Counted from the first letter of the stretch, positions 29,093 through 37,964 are shown. The stretch is DNA of 64,000 nucleotides from Oscillospiraceae bacterium (GCA_020024155.1 JAHHUE010000002.1:1-64000), one strand, 5' to 3'. Notes: generated by a model not told the origin, from the letters alone. Made by a program: numbers and translations.

Positions 29093-30760
29093 ATGAAAAC
29101 TGATATTGAAATTGCTCAAAGTGCAAATATGTTGCCTATTGAAGAAATTGCTGAAAAAATTGGTCTTTCAAGAAAAGAAATCAGTCTTTATGGTGATTAC
29201 AAAGCAAAAATTGATTTGGCTAAAATAAAAAACATGCCAAGCAAAAACGGTAAACTTATTCTTGTTACTGCAATAAGTCCAACTCCTGCTGGTGAAGGCA
29301 AAACAACAACAAGTATTGGTCTTGGCGATGGTCTTGCAAAACTTGGCAGAAATGTTATGCTTTGTCTTAGAGAGCCAAGTCTTGGCCCAGTATTTGGTGT
29401 AAAAGGTGGTGCAGCTGGTGGTGGATATGCTCAGGTTGTTCCAATGGAAGACATAAATCTTCATTTTACCGGAGATTTGCACGCAATTGGTGCAGCAAAC
29501 AATCTTCTTGCAGCTTTAATAGACAATCATATTCAACAAGGAAATCAACTTGGAATTGATTCACGCAGAATTACTTGGAAACGCTGTGTTGATATGAACG
29601 ACAGACAATTGCGTTTTATCACAGATGGTCTTGGTGGAAAAGCAAACGGCACTCCAAGAGAAGACGGATTTGATATTACTGTTGCAAGTGAAATTATGGC
29701 AATTTTCTGCCTTGCAAGTGACCTTGCTGACCTTAAAGAGCGTATTTCTCGCATAGTTGTTGGATATACTTTTTCAAACGAACCTGTTACAGTTGCTCAG
29801 CTTGGTTGTCAAGGTGCAATTGCAGCACTTTTAAAAGATGCTATAAACCCTAACCTTGTACAAACTCTTGAAAACACACCTTGTATTATACATGGTGGCC
29901 CTTTTGCAAACATTGCACATGGATGTAACAGTGCAATAGCAACAAAACTTGGGCTTAAATTATCTGACTATGTTGTTACAGAAGCAGGATTCGGTGCTGA
30001 CCTTGGTGCAGAAAAATTCCTTAACATCAAATGCCGTATGAACGGTCTTGCTCCTAATGCCGTTGTTATCGTTGCAACAATTCGTGCTCTTAAACATCAT
30101 GGTGGTGTTGCAAAAGCAGACCTCAATAATGAAAATATTGATGCTCTCAAAGCAGGTCTTGCAAACCTTGGCAGACATATACACAATATTAAAGATAACT
30201 TTAAACTTCCTTGTGTTGTTGCTGTTAACAGCTTCCCTTCTGACACCAAAGCAGAAGTTAATGCTGTATTTGAATACTGTGAAAACCTTGGTGTTCCTTG
30301 TTCATTCAGCGAAGTATTTGCAAAAGGTGGCGAAGGTGGTATTGACCTTGCACAAAAGGTACTTGATATTATAGAAGATGATAGTAAAATTAACTTTACA
30401 TATCCAGAAGATATGAAAGTTGATGAAAAAATCAAAACTATATGTACAAAAATTTATGGTGCTGACACAGTTACATTCTCAAAATCTGCTCAGACAATGC
30501 TTAAAAATCTTACTCTTCAAGGCTATGATAAACTTCCGGTATGTATAGCAAAAACACAATATTCATTCTCTGATAATGCAAGTTTAATTTCTGCTCCATC
30601 AGGCTTTACAATGAATGTTAGAGAATTGCGTCTTTCTGCCGGTGCTGGTTTTGTTGTTGCTGTTATGGGCGATATTATGACAATGCCAGGACTTCCAAAA
30701 GTTCCTGCTGCAATGAACATTGATATTGACGAAAACGGTATTATCAGTGGTTTATTCTAA
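29093..30760 (+). CDS. fhs: formate-tetrahydrofolate ligase
   Basis: A 555-residue enzyme that makes 10-formyl-THF from formate, ATP and THF, feeding purine synthesis and, in acetogens, the methyl branch of carbon fixation. The P-loop is PTPAGEGKTTTSIGLG near residue 65. LREPSLGPVFGVKGGAAGGGYAQVVPMEDINLHFTGD follows as the most conserved block. GTPREDGFDIT and the C-terminal RLSAGAGFVV complete the family pattern. No other Wood-Ljungdahl genes are nearby. It is monocistronic with its own promoter and terminator. Confidence 0.97.
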   Translation: MKTDIEIAQSANMLPIEEIAEKIGLSRKEISLYGDYKAKIDLAKIKNMPSKNGKLILVTAISPTPAGEGKTTTSIGLGDGLAKLGRNVMLCLREPSLGPVFGVKGGAAGGGYAQVVPMEDINLHFTGDLHAIGAANNLLAALIDNHIQQGNQLGIDSRRITWKRCVDMNDRQLRFITDGLGGKANGTPREDGFDITVASEIMAIFCLASDLADLKERISRIVVGYTFSNEPVTVAQLGCQGAIAALLKDAINPNLVQTLENTPCIIHGGPFANIAHGCNSAIATKLGLKLSDYVVTEAGFGADLGAEKFLNIKCRMNGLAPNAVVIVATIRALKHHGGVAKADLNNENIDALKAGLANLGRHIHNIKDNFKLPCVVAVNSFPSDTKAEVNAVFEYCENLGVPCSFSEVFAKGGEGGIDLAQKVLDIIEDDSKINFTYPEDMKVDEKIKTICTKIYGADTVTFSKSAQTMLKNLTLQGYDKLPVCIAKTQYSFSDNASLISAPSGFTMNVRELRLSAGAGFVVAVMGDIMTMPGLPKVPAAMNIDIDENGIISGLF

Positions 30761-30770
30761 TAAATAATAA

Positions 30771-30808
30771 AAAGTGCTCTGTTAATAAAATATAAGAGCA
30801 CTTTTTTA
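30771..30808 (+). terminator. terminator of fhs
   Basis: Arms AAAGTGCTCT (30771-30780) and AGAGCACTTT (30795-30804) form a 10-bp stem followed by TTTATTTT. Confidence 0.92.
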
Positions 30809-30843
30809 TTTTGATACATTTTATTTTTTAATACATATATACA

Positions 30844-30913
30844 TTGACAAATTTTGTAATAAGTAATAAATTATTATATAGACTTTTTTACCGTCTTTTT
30901 TACAAAGACGGTT
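30844..30913 (+). promoter_or_regulatory. promoter and leader hairpin upstream of the MATE gene
   Basis: TTGACA (30844-30849), 17 bp, TAAATT (30867-30872). Just downstream lies the hairpin ACCGTCTTT/AAAGACGGT, then TTTATTTATTTT, before the GAGGTG ribosome site. It resembles an attenuator placed inside the leader. The T-run is interrupted, so termination would be weak. No ligand-binding fold is visible. Confidence 0.5.
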
Positions 30914-30943
30914 TATTTATTTTATACAATTTGAGGTGACTCT

Positions 30944-32317
30944 ATGAATGATAATCAAACACAAAGTCTTGGTAAAGAACCTATTGGTAAATTACTTTTA
31001 AAACTGTCTGCACCAGCAATTGCTGCTCAGCTTGTAAACCTTTTATATAATCTTGTTGACCGTATGTATATAGGTCATATACAAAATATTGGCAAATTGG
31101 CTCTTACAGGTGTTGGTGTATGTTTGCCACTTATTATGATAATTTCTGCTTTTGCAGCACTTGTTGGTATGGGGGCTGCTCCAAGAGCGTCAATATTTCT
31201 TGGCAAAGGTGATGCCGAAAGTGCAGAAAAAACTCTTGGTAACAGTTTTAGTCTTTTAATTATATTATCTATAACTCTTACTTTAATATTTACATTTTTT
31301 TCAAGAGATATGCTTCTTATATTCGGAGCAAGTGAAAATACAATTTCATACTCTATGGATTATATGACAATTTACAGTCTTGGTACAATATTTGTTCAGC
31401 TTACACTTGGTCTTAACGCATTTATAAGTGCACAAGGTTTTGCAAAAACAAGTATGACAACTGTACTTATTGGTGCAATATGCAATATTATTCTTGACCC
31501 TATATTTATTTTTGGATTCAATATGGGTGTAAAAGGTGCTGCACTTGCAACTATAATTTCTCAGGCAGTATCTATGGTATGGATTTTAAAATTCCTTACA
31601 GGCAGTAAAACAGTTCTCAAAATAAAAAAGGAAAATATGCGTCTGAAAAAAGATATTATTCTTCCTTGCATAGCTCTTGGATTATCTCCATTTATTATGC
31701 AATCCACAGAAAGTCTTATTGCTATTTCCTTTAACTCTTCACTTTTAAAATACGGTGGAGATATTGCTGTTGGCACTATGACTATCTTAACAAGTGTTAC
31801 CCAATTTTCAATGTTGCCTTTGATGGGACTTACTCAAGGCAGTCAGCCTATTATAAGCTATAACTATGGTGCAAAAAATGCAGAAAGAGTTAAAAAAACA
31901 TTCAAATTACTCATTATCTGTTGCCTTACATTCTCAACAACTCTTTGGGCTTTATCTATGGGATTCCCAGATGTATTTATTAAAATATTTAACAATGACC
32001 CAGAACTTGTTGCTTTTGCAACTCCTGCTTTGAGAATTTATATGGCAGTAAGTTGTGTATTTGGTGCTCAGGTTGCTTGTCAGCAAACATTTATTGCTCT
32101 GGGTAATGCAAAAAGTAGTCTTTTCTTGGCAATTTTAAGAAAAATAATTTTACTTATTCCTCTTATCTTCATCTTGCCACTGTTCATTGAAAATAAAACA
32201 AATGCTGTATTCTTAGCAGAACCGGTTGCTGATTTAATTGCTGTAAGCTGCACAGTTATATTGTTTACTGTTCAATTTAGAAGAAATATGGCAGCCTTAG
32301 AACATAAACACAATTAA
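30944..32317 (+). CDS. MATE-family multidrug efflux transporter
   Basis: A 457-residue protein with twelve predicted helices and the MATE pattern of two homologous halves. It opens PIGKLLLKLSAPAIAAQLVNLLYNLVDRMYIGHI and contains PLMGLTQGSQPIISYNYGA in the second half, typical of the MepA/NorM-related group in Firmicutes. It probably exports toxic or bile-type compounds using Na+ or H+. A regulator gene is not adjacent on the same strand. The start has GAGGTG seven bases upstream. The second MATE in the window (60589) belongs to another subfamily. Confidence 0.93.
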   Translation: MNDNQTQSLGKEPIGKLLLKLSAPAIAAQLVNLLYNLVDRMYIGHIQNIGKLALTGVGVCLPLIMIISAFAALVGMGAAPRASIFLGKGDAESAEKTLGNSFSLLIILSITLTLIFTFFSRDMLLIFGASENTISYSMDYMTIYSLGTIFVQLTLGLNAFISAQGFAKTSMTTVLIGAICNIILDPIFIFGFNMGVKGAALATIISQAVSMVWILKFLTGSKTVLKIKKENMRLKKDIILPCIALGLSPFIMQSTESLIAISFNSSLLKYGGDIAVGTMTILTSVTQFSMLPLMGLTQGSQPIISYNYGAKNAERVKKTFKLLIICCLTFSTTLWALSMGFPDVFIKIFNNDPELVAFATPALRIYMAVSCVFGAQVACQQTFIALGNAKSSLFLAILRKIILLIPLIFILPLFIENKTNAVFLAEPVADLIAVSCTVILFTVQFRRNMAALEHKHN

Positions 32318-32340
32318 CAAAAATTTTATATAAAAAAATA

Positions 32341-32377
32341 AACATATCATAAGTTAAATCTTATGATATGTTTTTTA
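32341..32377. terminator. bidirectional terminator between MATE and degV
   Basis: Arms AACATATCATAAG (32341-32353) and CTTATGATATGTT (32360-32372), 13 bp, then TTTTTATTA. An A-run on the other side serves the convergent degV. Confidence 0.92.
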
Positions 32378-33220
32378 TTATGCATTTTTAAAAAATGCAA
32401 CAGCAATTGCACCAGGTCCAACATGTGTTCCTACAACAGAACCTATTGTTGATATGCTTAAATCAGAAACATTTCCTTTCCATAGGTTTTCGCTGTCATC
32501 TATATAAGTTTTAAGCAAGCTATCATCATTGCCGGAATATCCCAAAAGCAAAGGCTTTGAAAAATCTACACCACCGTATTTTTCAATTTCTTCAACCAAA
32601 AGATTGTTTCCTTGTTTTGAACCTCTTGCTTTTCCAAGCATTCTTATTTCTCCATCTTCAAGACAAAGAACAGGTTTTATTGATAAAAGTCCACCAGCCA
32701 AAGCAACAGCTTTTGAAATTCTGCCACCTTTTTTAAGATATTCAAGAGTATCAAGCAATGCAACTAGACGAATATTTTCTCTTTCTCTTTTAAGAACTGC
32801 TGCTATCTCCTGTGCTGATATTCCATCTTCTGCAAGTTTTACTGCCATTTCTGCAAGAATTCCTGCTCCTATTGCAACAGATTTTGTATCAACAATAAAT
32901 ACATTATCAAATTCGGCTGCTGCGATATTAGCACTTTGATATGTACCTGATAACTTTGATGATATTGTCAACACAACCAATGCAGAACCGTCTGCTGTTT
33001 CTCTGTTAAAAACATCCATAAACGCCTGTGGTGTTGGCTGGCTTGTTGTCGGCAGTTCCTTGCAATTCTTTAATTTTTCATAAAACTTGTCGTTTGAAAT
33101 TGTCACCCCGTCAATAAATTCTTCTGCACCAAAATGTACAGACAGTGGAACAACCACACATTTACTTCTTACATTATCTGTTATATTTGCTGTTGAATCT
33201 ATAATTATTTTTACTTTCAT
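32378..33220 (-). CDS. DegV-family fatty-acid-binding protein
   Basis: A 280-residue DegV/FakB-fold protein. KIIIDSTANI starts the first strand, PTTSQPTP and ISSKLSGTYQSANIAA shape the fatty-acid carboxylate pocket, and LDTLEYLKKGGRISKA and HVGPGAIAVAF complete the family pattern. FakB proteins present fatty acids to the kinase FakA for incorporation into membrane lipid. It overlaps the marR stop by four bases (ATGA-type), so it is cotranslated with that regulator. FakA is not in the window. Confidence 0.92.
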   Translation of the reverse strand: MKVKIIIDSTANITDNVRSKCVVVPLSVHFGAEEFIDGVTISNDKFYEKLKNCKELPTTSQPTPQAFMDVFNRETADGSALVVLTISSKLSGTYQSANIAAAEFDNVFIVDTKSVAIGAGILAEMAVKLAEDGISAQEIAAVLKRERENIRLVALLDTLEYLKKGGRISKAVALAGGLLSIKPVLCLEDGEIRMLGKARGSKQGNNLLVEEIEKYGGVDFSKPLLLGYSGNDDSLLKTYIDDSENLWKGNVSDLSISTIGSVVGTHVGPGAIAVAFFKNA

Positions 33221-33681
33221 ACATTCTCCTTTTTTTCTTCTGGCATACCATTTTGTGCTATATTATGTATGCTTGAATAGATATTTTTCAGTGCGTTATA
33301 CATAACTGTTCGTTCATCTTCTGTAAGGTCATTTCCCACAATATCAACTGCTTTTTCGGCTTTTTGTGCCACATAATCAACTGCTTTCTTCCCTTCATCT
33401 GTAAGAATCAAAACAGCTCTGTATATATTATCTCCGGTGCGTTTTATAAGATTTTTCTCAACCATTTCTGCCACAACACGAGATACTGCTGCCTTATCCT
33501 TATCGCATATTTCACATAGTTGTGCAGATGTTAATCCGTAAGGATTTCGATACAAAGCAATCAAATATTGAGCATAAGCACCTTTATATCCGTACTTTAC
33601 CATTTCACCTCTTTCAATTTTTTGTATATCTCGGTTTATACTTGATATTATAAAAGAAAACTGCTCATATCTATTCAGCAT
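33217..33681 (-). CDS. MarR-family transcriptional regulator
   Basis: A 154-residue winged-helix regulator. The DNA-recognition region spans about 50-110: NPYGLTSAQLCEICDKDKAAVSRVVAEMVEKNLIKR, wing TGDNIYRAVLILTDEGKK, with dimerisation helices at both ends. It probably represses its own operon, since two palindromes lie on its promoter, and degV follows with a four-base overlap. Linkage to a fatty-acid-binding protein suggests a lipid-related signal (FabT is a MarR regulator of fatty-acid synthesis in streptococci). That link is inference. Confidence 0.9.
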   Translation of the reverse strand: MLNRYEQFSFIISSINRDIQKIERGEMVKYGYKGAYAQYLIALYRNPYGLTSAQLCEICDKDKAAVSRVVAEMVEKNLIKRTGDNIYRAVLILTDEGKKAVDYVAQKAEKAVDIVGNDLTEDERTVMYNALKNIYSSIHNIAQNGMPEEKKENV

Positions 33682-33709
33682 AAAAATCCCTCACATAATT
33701 TTAATTATA

Positions 33710-33766
33710 AATGTTGACCTATCAACATTTGGTATTATATATCAGTAATGTTGACTTGTCAACATT
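33710..33766 (-). promoter_or_regulatory. marR-degV promoter with two MarR-type operators
   Basis: Operator 1 (33710-33729) is AATGTTGA-4-TCAACATT. Operator 2 (33747-33766) is AATGTTGAC-2-GTCAACATT. The minus-strand promoter is perfect: TTGACA (33757-33762) inside operator 2, 17 bp, TATAAT (33734-33739). Operator 1 starts at about +1, so the two sites bracket the polymerase-binding region and centre 37 bp apart. Autorepression is the obvious reading. Confidence 0.85.
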
Positions 33767-33884
33767 TATTTTTTTAATATTTCTTATTTCATTTACATAA
33801 ATTTTTCAAAACACTCATTATTGATTTTAAAATAATTTTATGTTATTCTTTAATTATAATAAATATATTTAAAAGGAGTATTAT

Positions 33885-34247
33885 ATGAGATTGCAAGAGT
33901 CAGGAGAAATGTATCTTGAAACTATATATGTGCTTACAAAAAAGTTTGGTGTAGTACGAGCAATTGATATATGTGAATATATGGGGTACTCCAAACCTAG
34001 TGTAAGCCGTGCTATGGGGCTACTTAAAAAAGGTGGATATATTGTTGTTGAACAAGGTGGTCATATAATTCTTACAGACAGTGGCACAGAAATTGCATTA
34101 AAAATCTTTAATAGGCACACTTTATTAACCAACTTTTTAACAAGTATTGGTGTTGATGAAAAAACCGCTGTTGACGATGCTTGCAAATTGGAACACCATA
34201 TAAGTGATAAAACATATAACGCTATAAAAAAACATATGGAAGCATAA
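33885..34247 (+). CDS. DtxR/MntR-family metal-dependent regulator, short form
   Basis: A 120-residue protein with the N-terminal winged helix of the DtxR/MntR/IdeR family (ESGEMYLETIYVLTKKFGVVRAIDICEYMGYSKPSVSRAMGLLKKGGYI) and a metal-binding/dimerisation helix region (RHTLLTNFLTSIG, CKLEHHISDKT) with the usual Glu/His ligands. The SH3-like C-terminal domain is absent, as in MntR. It probably responds to Mn2+ or Fe2+. No metal transporter is adjacent. It has a good AAAAGGAG site and its own terminator. Confidence 0.9.
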   Translation: MRLQESGEMYLETIYVLTKKFGVVRAIDICEYMGYSKPSVSRAMGLLKKGGYIVVEQGGHIILTDSGTEIALKIFNRHTLLTNFLTSIGVDEKTAVDDACKLEHHISDKTYNAIKKHMEA

Positions 34248-34252
34248 TTTTA

Positions 34253-34279
34253 AAAGGCAGAGAATTATTCTCTGCCTTT
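34253..34279 (+). terminator. terminator of the DtxR-like gene
   Basis: Arms AAAGGCAGAGAA (34253-34264) and TTCTCTGCCTTT (34268-34279) with a three-base loop. The following 168 bp to the ROK-gene terminator are very T-rich and contain two imprecise copies of a CATTTGCCTATAT motif (about 34280 and 34357). I see no gene there. Confidence 0.88.
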
Positions 34280-34447
34280 CCATTTGCCTATATTTATTTT
34301 TCTATATTTCTTTTTTATTTTCCTACATTTATTTTTTTATTAACTTACATTCTTTTCATTTGCCTATATATATTTTATTTACATATATTTAATATCATAT
34401 TTTAGTTAAAAAATATTTTCAGCTATATACTTTTAATTAAAAACAAA

Positions 34448-34480
34448 AAGCGATACCAAGCCAAAAGCAAGGTATCGCTT
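34448..34480 (-). terminator. terminator of the ROK gene
   Basis: Arms AAGCGATACC (34448-34457) and GGTATCGCTT (34471-34480), 10 bp. On the minus strand a TTTTTGTTT tail follows. Confidence 0.88.
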
Positions 34481-34504
34481 AATTATTATCTTTTTTATCA
34501 AATA

Positions 34505-35878
34505 TTATTTGATTTCTGGCAATGAAGCAGCAGCAACAGACTGACCAACACGGCGAGTTTTTTCGTCTGGTGTTTCTGGTCTGAATTTAATTTCTGGATA
34601 TTCTTCTGTAAGAACACGGCTTGCTTCTTCAAGAATGATATCGCCACCTTTACCACTCATAACACGACCAAGCATAAGGATATGACGGATATCATAGAAC
34701 ATTGAGTAAAGAGCAAGAGAGTGACCAAGATATACACCAATTGATTTGTAAACTTTGATAGCTCTTTCATCATCGTTTTTCATCAATTCCTGAACTTCTT
34801 TAAGTTTTTCAGCTGGTGAGTTACCTGTCAATGTAATGCCTGCTCTTGGAGCAAGTTTGATAACAGAGTCTTGTGAGAAGTATTTAACACCACAACCGAT
34901 GTCACCACTCCATTCATCTTCCATAGCTTCTGGCTGACCATCAACTGGTGCAAATGCCAATTCGTTAAGCCAACCTGTTATATTGCCTTCACCGTCAACA
35001 TAACCAACAGCTTCACTTGTACCCATAGCAATACCAAGAACAGCGTTATCACCAAGACCGATTGCACCTGCCAAAGCTGTAACGTCACCGTCATTTACAA
35101 CTTCAACTGGAATATCACCGATTTCCTTAGCAGCTCTTGTGTAGATGTCTTTAACTTTTGCATCAAATACATCATCTGGAACTTGAATAAAGAGGCTAGC
35201 TACCATTGTTTTGTTGTCAATGTAGATACCAGCAGAAGAGATACCGATACCGTCAACTCTTGGCATTTTGCTTGCAGCTGTTTTAAAAGCTTCAACAATG
35301 CCAGCATAGTGGTAATCTGGGTCTGAGTTTGTTTTTGGGAACCATACAACTTCTTCGCTGTATACACATTCACCGTCGATAACTGCGGAAACTTTTCTGT
35401 CAGATCCGCCTGCATCAAAACCGATACGGCAACCGTTTGTATGACGGCCGATAGCTTTTGCTGCTTCCTTAGCTACTGGTGCATTTTCAAGAGTGTCAAC
35501 GATAACTTCAAATTTAGATTCGTAAACTCTTTCCATAAATTTTACGTCAAATTTACGAGCACCTTCATAAGAGTATGTTTCAGAAATATATTTACCAACT
35601 GTTTCGTCACCACAAACATATACTTTGAAACCACCTTTTGCCCAAAGGAGCATTTTAACAAGACGGTCAATGTAGTAGCAATCTGCTTCTTTCATATCTT
35701 CTGTGCCGAAGATTTTTGTATCATAACGACCGATAAGACCATTAGAGCGTTCTACTGCAATAACAACTTTTTTTGTTGCGTTTTCGTTAAAATGTTTGAA
35801 GAAAAGACCAAGTGGTACAAATGTTTCGTCCAAAACAGGTTTGTTTTTAATTGGAATATTAACGTTTAAAAAATCCAT
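34505..35878 (-). CDS. ROK-family sugar kinase-like protein with N-terminal extension
   Basis: A 457-residue protein. The ROK/ASKHA core starts at about residue 150 with RIGFDAGGSDRKVSAVIDGE, a variant of the usual phosphate-1 loop. VDGIGISSAGIYIDNKTMVAS and VNDGDVTALAGAIG follow, where the catalytic Asp is expected, then LGIAMGTSEAVGYVDGEG. The first 150 residues look like a separate alpha/beta domain and the CxCGxC zinc motif of canonical ROK kinases is not seen. It could be a kinase of an unusual sugar or a non-catalytic sensor. It is divergent from the AraC regulator at 36208. Confidence 0.8.
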   Translation of the reverse strand: MDFLNVNIPIKNKPVLDETFVPLGLFFKHFNENATKKVVIAVERSNGLIGRYDTKIFGTEDMKEADCYYIDRLVKMLLWAKGGFKVYVCGDETVGKYISETYSYEGARKFDVKFMERVYESKFEVIVDTLENAPVAKEAAKAIGRHTNGCRIGFDAGGSDRKVSAVIDGECVYSEEVVWFPKTNSDPDYHYAGIVEAFKTAASKMPRVDGIGISSAGIYIDNKTMVASLFIQVPDDVFDAKVKDIYTRAAKEIGDIPVEVVNDGDVTALAGAIGLGDNAVLGIAMGTSEAVGYVDGEGNITGWLNELAFAPVDGQPEAMEDEWSGDIGCGVKYFSQDSVIKLAPRAGITLTGNSPAEKLKEVQELMKNDDERAIKVYKSIGVYLGHSLALYSMFYDIRHILMLGRVMSGKGGDIILEEASRVLTEEYPEIKFRPETPDEKTRRVGQSVAAASLPEIK

Positions 35879-36207
35879 AATATTTCACCTTTCATTCACC
35901 GTTATTTTATGTAACAAAATTCTCTCAATTAGCATGAGCGAATTATTTGCATAATATTTTATAATACAATTGTAACATTTAATTTGGCTATATTCTTTTA
36001 AAAAAAGTGTTGTTTTTTTGTACAATCGTTCGCTATTTTTTCAAAATAATAAGTTTTTTGTGCAAATTACAATAAAAATATTATACATTTTTATCGAAAA
36101 TATAAATTTTTTTAAAATGGGTTTGTAATTTCTGTTTTCGTTTGCACAATAGTGTTTTTTTTTATATAATAATAGCAGGTATTCATTGCAAATAAGGAGA
36201 ATTTATA
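35879..36207. promoter_or_regulatory. divergent control region, ROK gene / araC
   Basis: This 329-bp AT-rich gap carries no reading frame. The AraC side has TTGCAC (36142-36147), 17 bp, TATAAT, followed by AAGGAG. Copies of a TTTGCACAA motif occur in opposite orientation at 36057-36066 (TTTGTGCAAA) and 36141-36149, with weaker relatives near 35946 (TTTGCATAA) and just before araC (ATTGCAAAT). They may be AraC operators. Confidence 0.55.
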
Positions 36208-37098
36208 ATGAACTTTATTCCTACAATATTAAACGAAAGTTTTAAAATTGATAAATTATATACTGTACACTATTTTGAATTTTCCAAAAATTACACTTTT
36301 AAAGGTGAAAGTCATCCTTTTTGGGAGTTTGTATATGTCGATAAAGGCGAAGTATATGCTGTAAGTGATGATAAAAAAATTCATCTTACAAAGGGACAAG
36401 TTATATTTCACAAACCAAACGAATTTCATACGGTTATGGCTGACGGAAAAACTGCTCCTAACTTGCTTATAGTTTCTTTTGAATGTAATAGTTCAGCAAT
36501 GGATTTCTTTGAAAATAAAATTTGCGTTATTGGAGATAAAGAGCGTCATTTGCTTGCAAAAATTATTGAGGAAAGTAACAATACATTTACAACCCCTCTT
36601 GATGACCCTCTTACAACTTGTCTTGAAAGAAAACCAGATGCACAATTAGGAAGTGAACAGTACATAAAAATTAGCTTGGAATGGCTTTTGCTGGATTTAC
36701 TAAGACAAGATAGTTCAACTTCTCAAAAAGCCCCTACTTCTCTTATAAAAGAGAATAGCCAAAACGAAGTATTTGATAAGATAATAAAATATATGGAAAA
36801 TAATTTGGATAAACAACTTCTTTTAAGCGAAATATGCAAGGATAATCTTGTTGGCAGAAGTTATCTTCAAAAGTTATTCCGTGAAAAAACCGGTGGTGGT
36901 GCTATTGATTATTTTAATAAAATGAAAATCAATTGTGCAAAACAAATGATAAGAGAAAGCAGTGGAAATTTTACTGAAATTTCAATTAAGCTTGGATATA
37001 ATTCAATACATTATTTTTCTCGTCAATTCAAAAATATGACTGGTATGACTTTGAGCGAATATGCAAGCAGTGTAAAAATATTAACTAGCAATAAATAA
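36208..37098 (+). CDS. AraC-family transcriptional regulator
   Basis: A 296-residue regulator. The N-terminal cupin-like sensor (1-105) has HPFWEFVYVDKGEVYAV and LTKGQVIFHKPNEFHTV. The C-terminal double helix-turn-helix (190-290) has LLLSEICKDNLVGRSYLQKLFREKTGGG and ISIKLGYNSIHYFSRQFKNMTGMTLSEYA, the standard AraC signature. A cupin-AraC divergent from a ROK protein suggests control of that gene by a sugar or sugar phosphate. Its own effector is unknown. The start has AAGGAG nine bases upstream. Confidence 0.93.
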   Translation: MNFIPTILNESFKIDKLYTVHYFEFSKNYTFKGESHPFWEFVYVDKGEVYAVSDDKKIHLTKGQVIFHKPNEFHTVMADGKTAPNLLIVSFECNSSAMDFFENKICVIGDKERHLLAKIIEESNNTFTTPLDDPLTTCLERKPDAQLGSEQYIKISLEWLLLDLLRQDSSTSQKAPTSLIKENSQNEVFDKIIKYMENNLDKQLLLSEICKDNLVGRSYLQKLFREKTGGGAIDYFNKMKINCAKQMIRESSGNFTEISIKLGYNSIHYFSRQFKNMTGMTLSEYASSVKILTSNK

Positions 37099-37250
37099 TA
37101 AAAATACGCAATGACTTTGAGTGCAAAATTATAAAGACATTTTTGCAAAAAGTTTTAGAACCTACTTTCAATAATTACATTATTTTATATATACATTAGT
37201 AAAAACAGTAAGTTGTCTAGTAGTTTTTATATTTACATCTAATTATAAAG

Positions 37251-37285
37251 AAAGTGGGGTTTGTCATTTTGACAAACTCCACTTT
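37251..37285 (+). terminator. terminator after the AraC gene
   Basis: A 16-bp stem with one wobble (37251-37266 with 37270-37285, arm AAAGTGGGGTTTG) and three-base loop, then TAGTTTTAATTTTT. It lies between convergent genes and can also stop the minus-strand GNAT transcript. Confidence 0.88.
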
Positions 37286-37343
37286 TAGTTTTAATTTTTA
37301 AATAATTTTATACCGTCAGTTTTATCTATGTAGGTTTATTTTT

Positions 37344-37748
37344 TTAGAATACTTTCGTCCATCTTTGCATAAATAATTTATCATTTTTTTCAAATCCAAA
37401 ATGCTCATAAAAGCCGTGTGCATCTTTTGTTCCAAGTATTCCACGCAAATTTTTGTACAAATCATCTTCAACAATATAATTTAGCATTACGCTGCCAATA
37501 CCTTTACCACGATAGCTTTCTTCCACTATTGCATCACAAAAATAATATGTGGTTGCAAAATCTGTAATCAGTCTGCAAAAACCAATTTGTTTATCTTTAT
37601 CAAAAACACCAATACAATTTGAATTTTGCATAGATTTTATAATTATTTCATCATTTCTGTCATCAGCCCAATATGTTTTCTGCAAAACTTTTACAACCCA
37701 GCTTACATCCATATTGTTAAATCCAGTTTTTAATGTATAGTCGCTCAT
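37344..37748 (-). CDS. GNAT-family N-acetyltransferase
   Basis: A 134-residue GNAT protein. The acetyl-CoA binding loop is EESYRGKGIGSVMLNYI, preceded by the strand TYYFCDAIV. GTKDAHGFYEHFGFEKN is the last-motif helix and tyrosine strand. It resembles YjcF/small-molecule acetyltransferases. The substrate is unknown. It is a single gene with a GGAGGA ribosome site, upstream of tRNA-Met. Confidence 0.88.
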   Translation of the reverse strand: MSDYTLKTGFNNMDVSWVVKVLQKTYWADDRNDEIIIKSMQNSNCIGVFDKDKQIGFCRLITDFATTYYFCDAIVEESYRGKGIGSVMLNYIVEDDLYKNLRGILGTKDAHGFYEHFGFEKNDKLFMQRWTKVF

Positions 37749-37840
37749 AATTGTCCTCCTATATCTTAGTGTTAAAACTATTGTATCACAATATATTTTA
37801 AATTTTCAAATATTAATTACAAAATATTGCAAAAAAACAA

Positions 37841-37869
37841 TTGACAAGTTGATAATGTTGTTATATAAT
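37841..37869 (+). promoter_or_regulatory. tRNA-Met promoter
   Basis: TTGACA (37841-37846), exactly 17 bp, TATAAT (37864-37869). The perfect consensus fits a stable-RNA gene. The predicted start lies about 10 bp ahead of the mature tRNA. Confidence 0.92.
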
Positions 37870-37886
37870 ATTAGAGCATTAGGGAT

Positions 37887-37963
37887 GGACCTTTAGCTCA
37901 GTTGGTTAGAGCATCCGGCTCATAACCGGACGGTCCACAGTTCGAGTCTGTGAAGGTCCACCA
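37887..37963 (+). tRNA. tRNA-Met (CAT), elongator type
   Basis: Acceptor GGACCTT/AAGGTCC, anticodon stem CCGG/CCGG around loop CTCATAA (anticodon CAT), TTCGAGT T-loop and encoded CCA. Base pairing at the first acceptor position makes it elongator rather than initiator. An Ile2 (lysidine) identity cannot be fully excluded from sequence alone. TmcAL from this window would acetylate its wobble C. Confidence 0.92.
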
Positions 37964-37964
37964 A

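Noticed and set aside
34280..34447. Small RNA or origin-like AT-rich region
   Set aside because: Only T-rich sequence and two imprecise short repeats are visible; there is no DnaA box cluster, promoter-terminator pair or frame.
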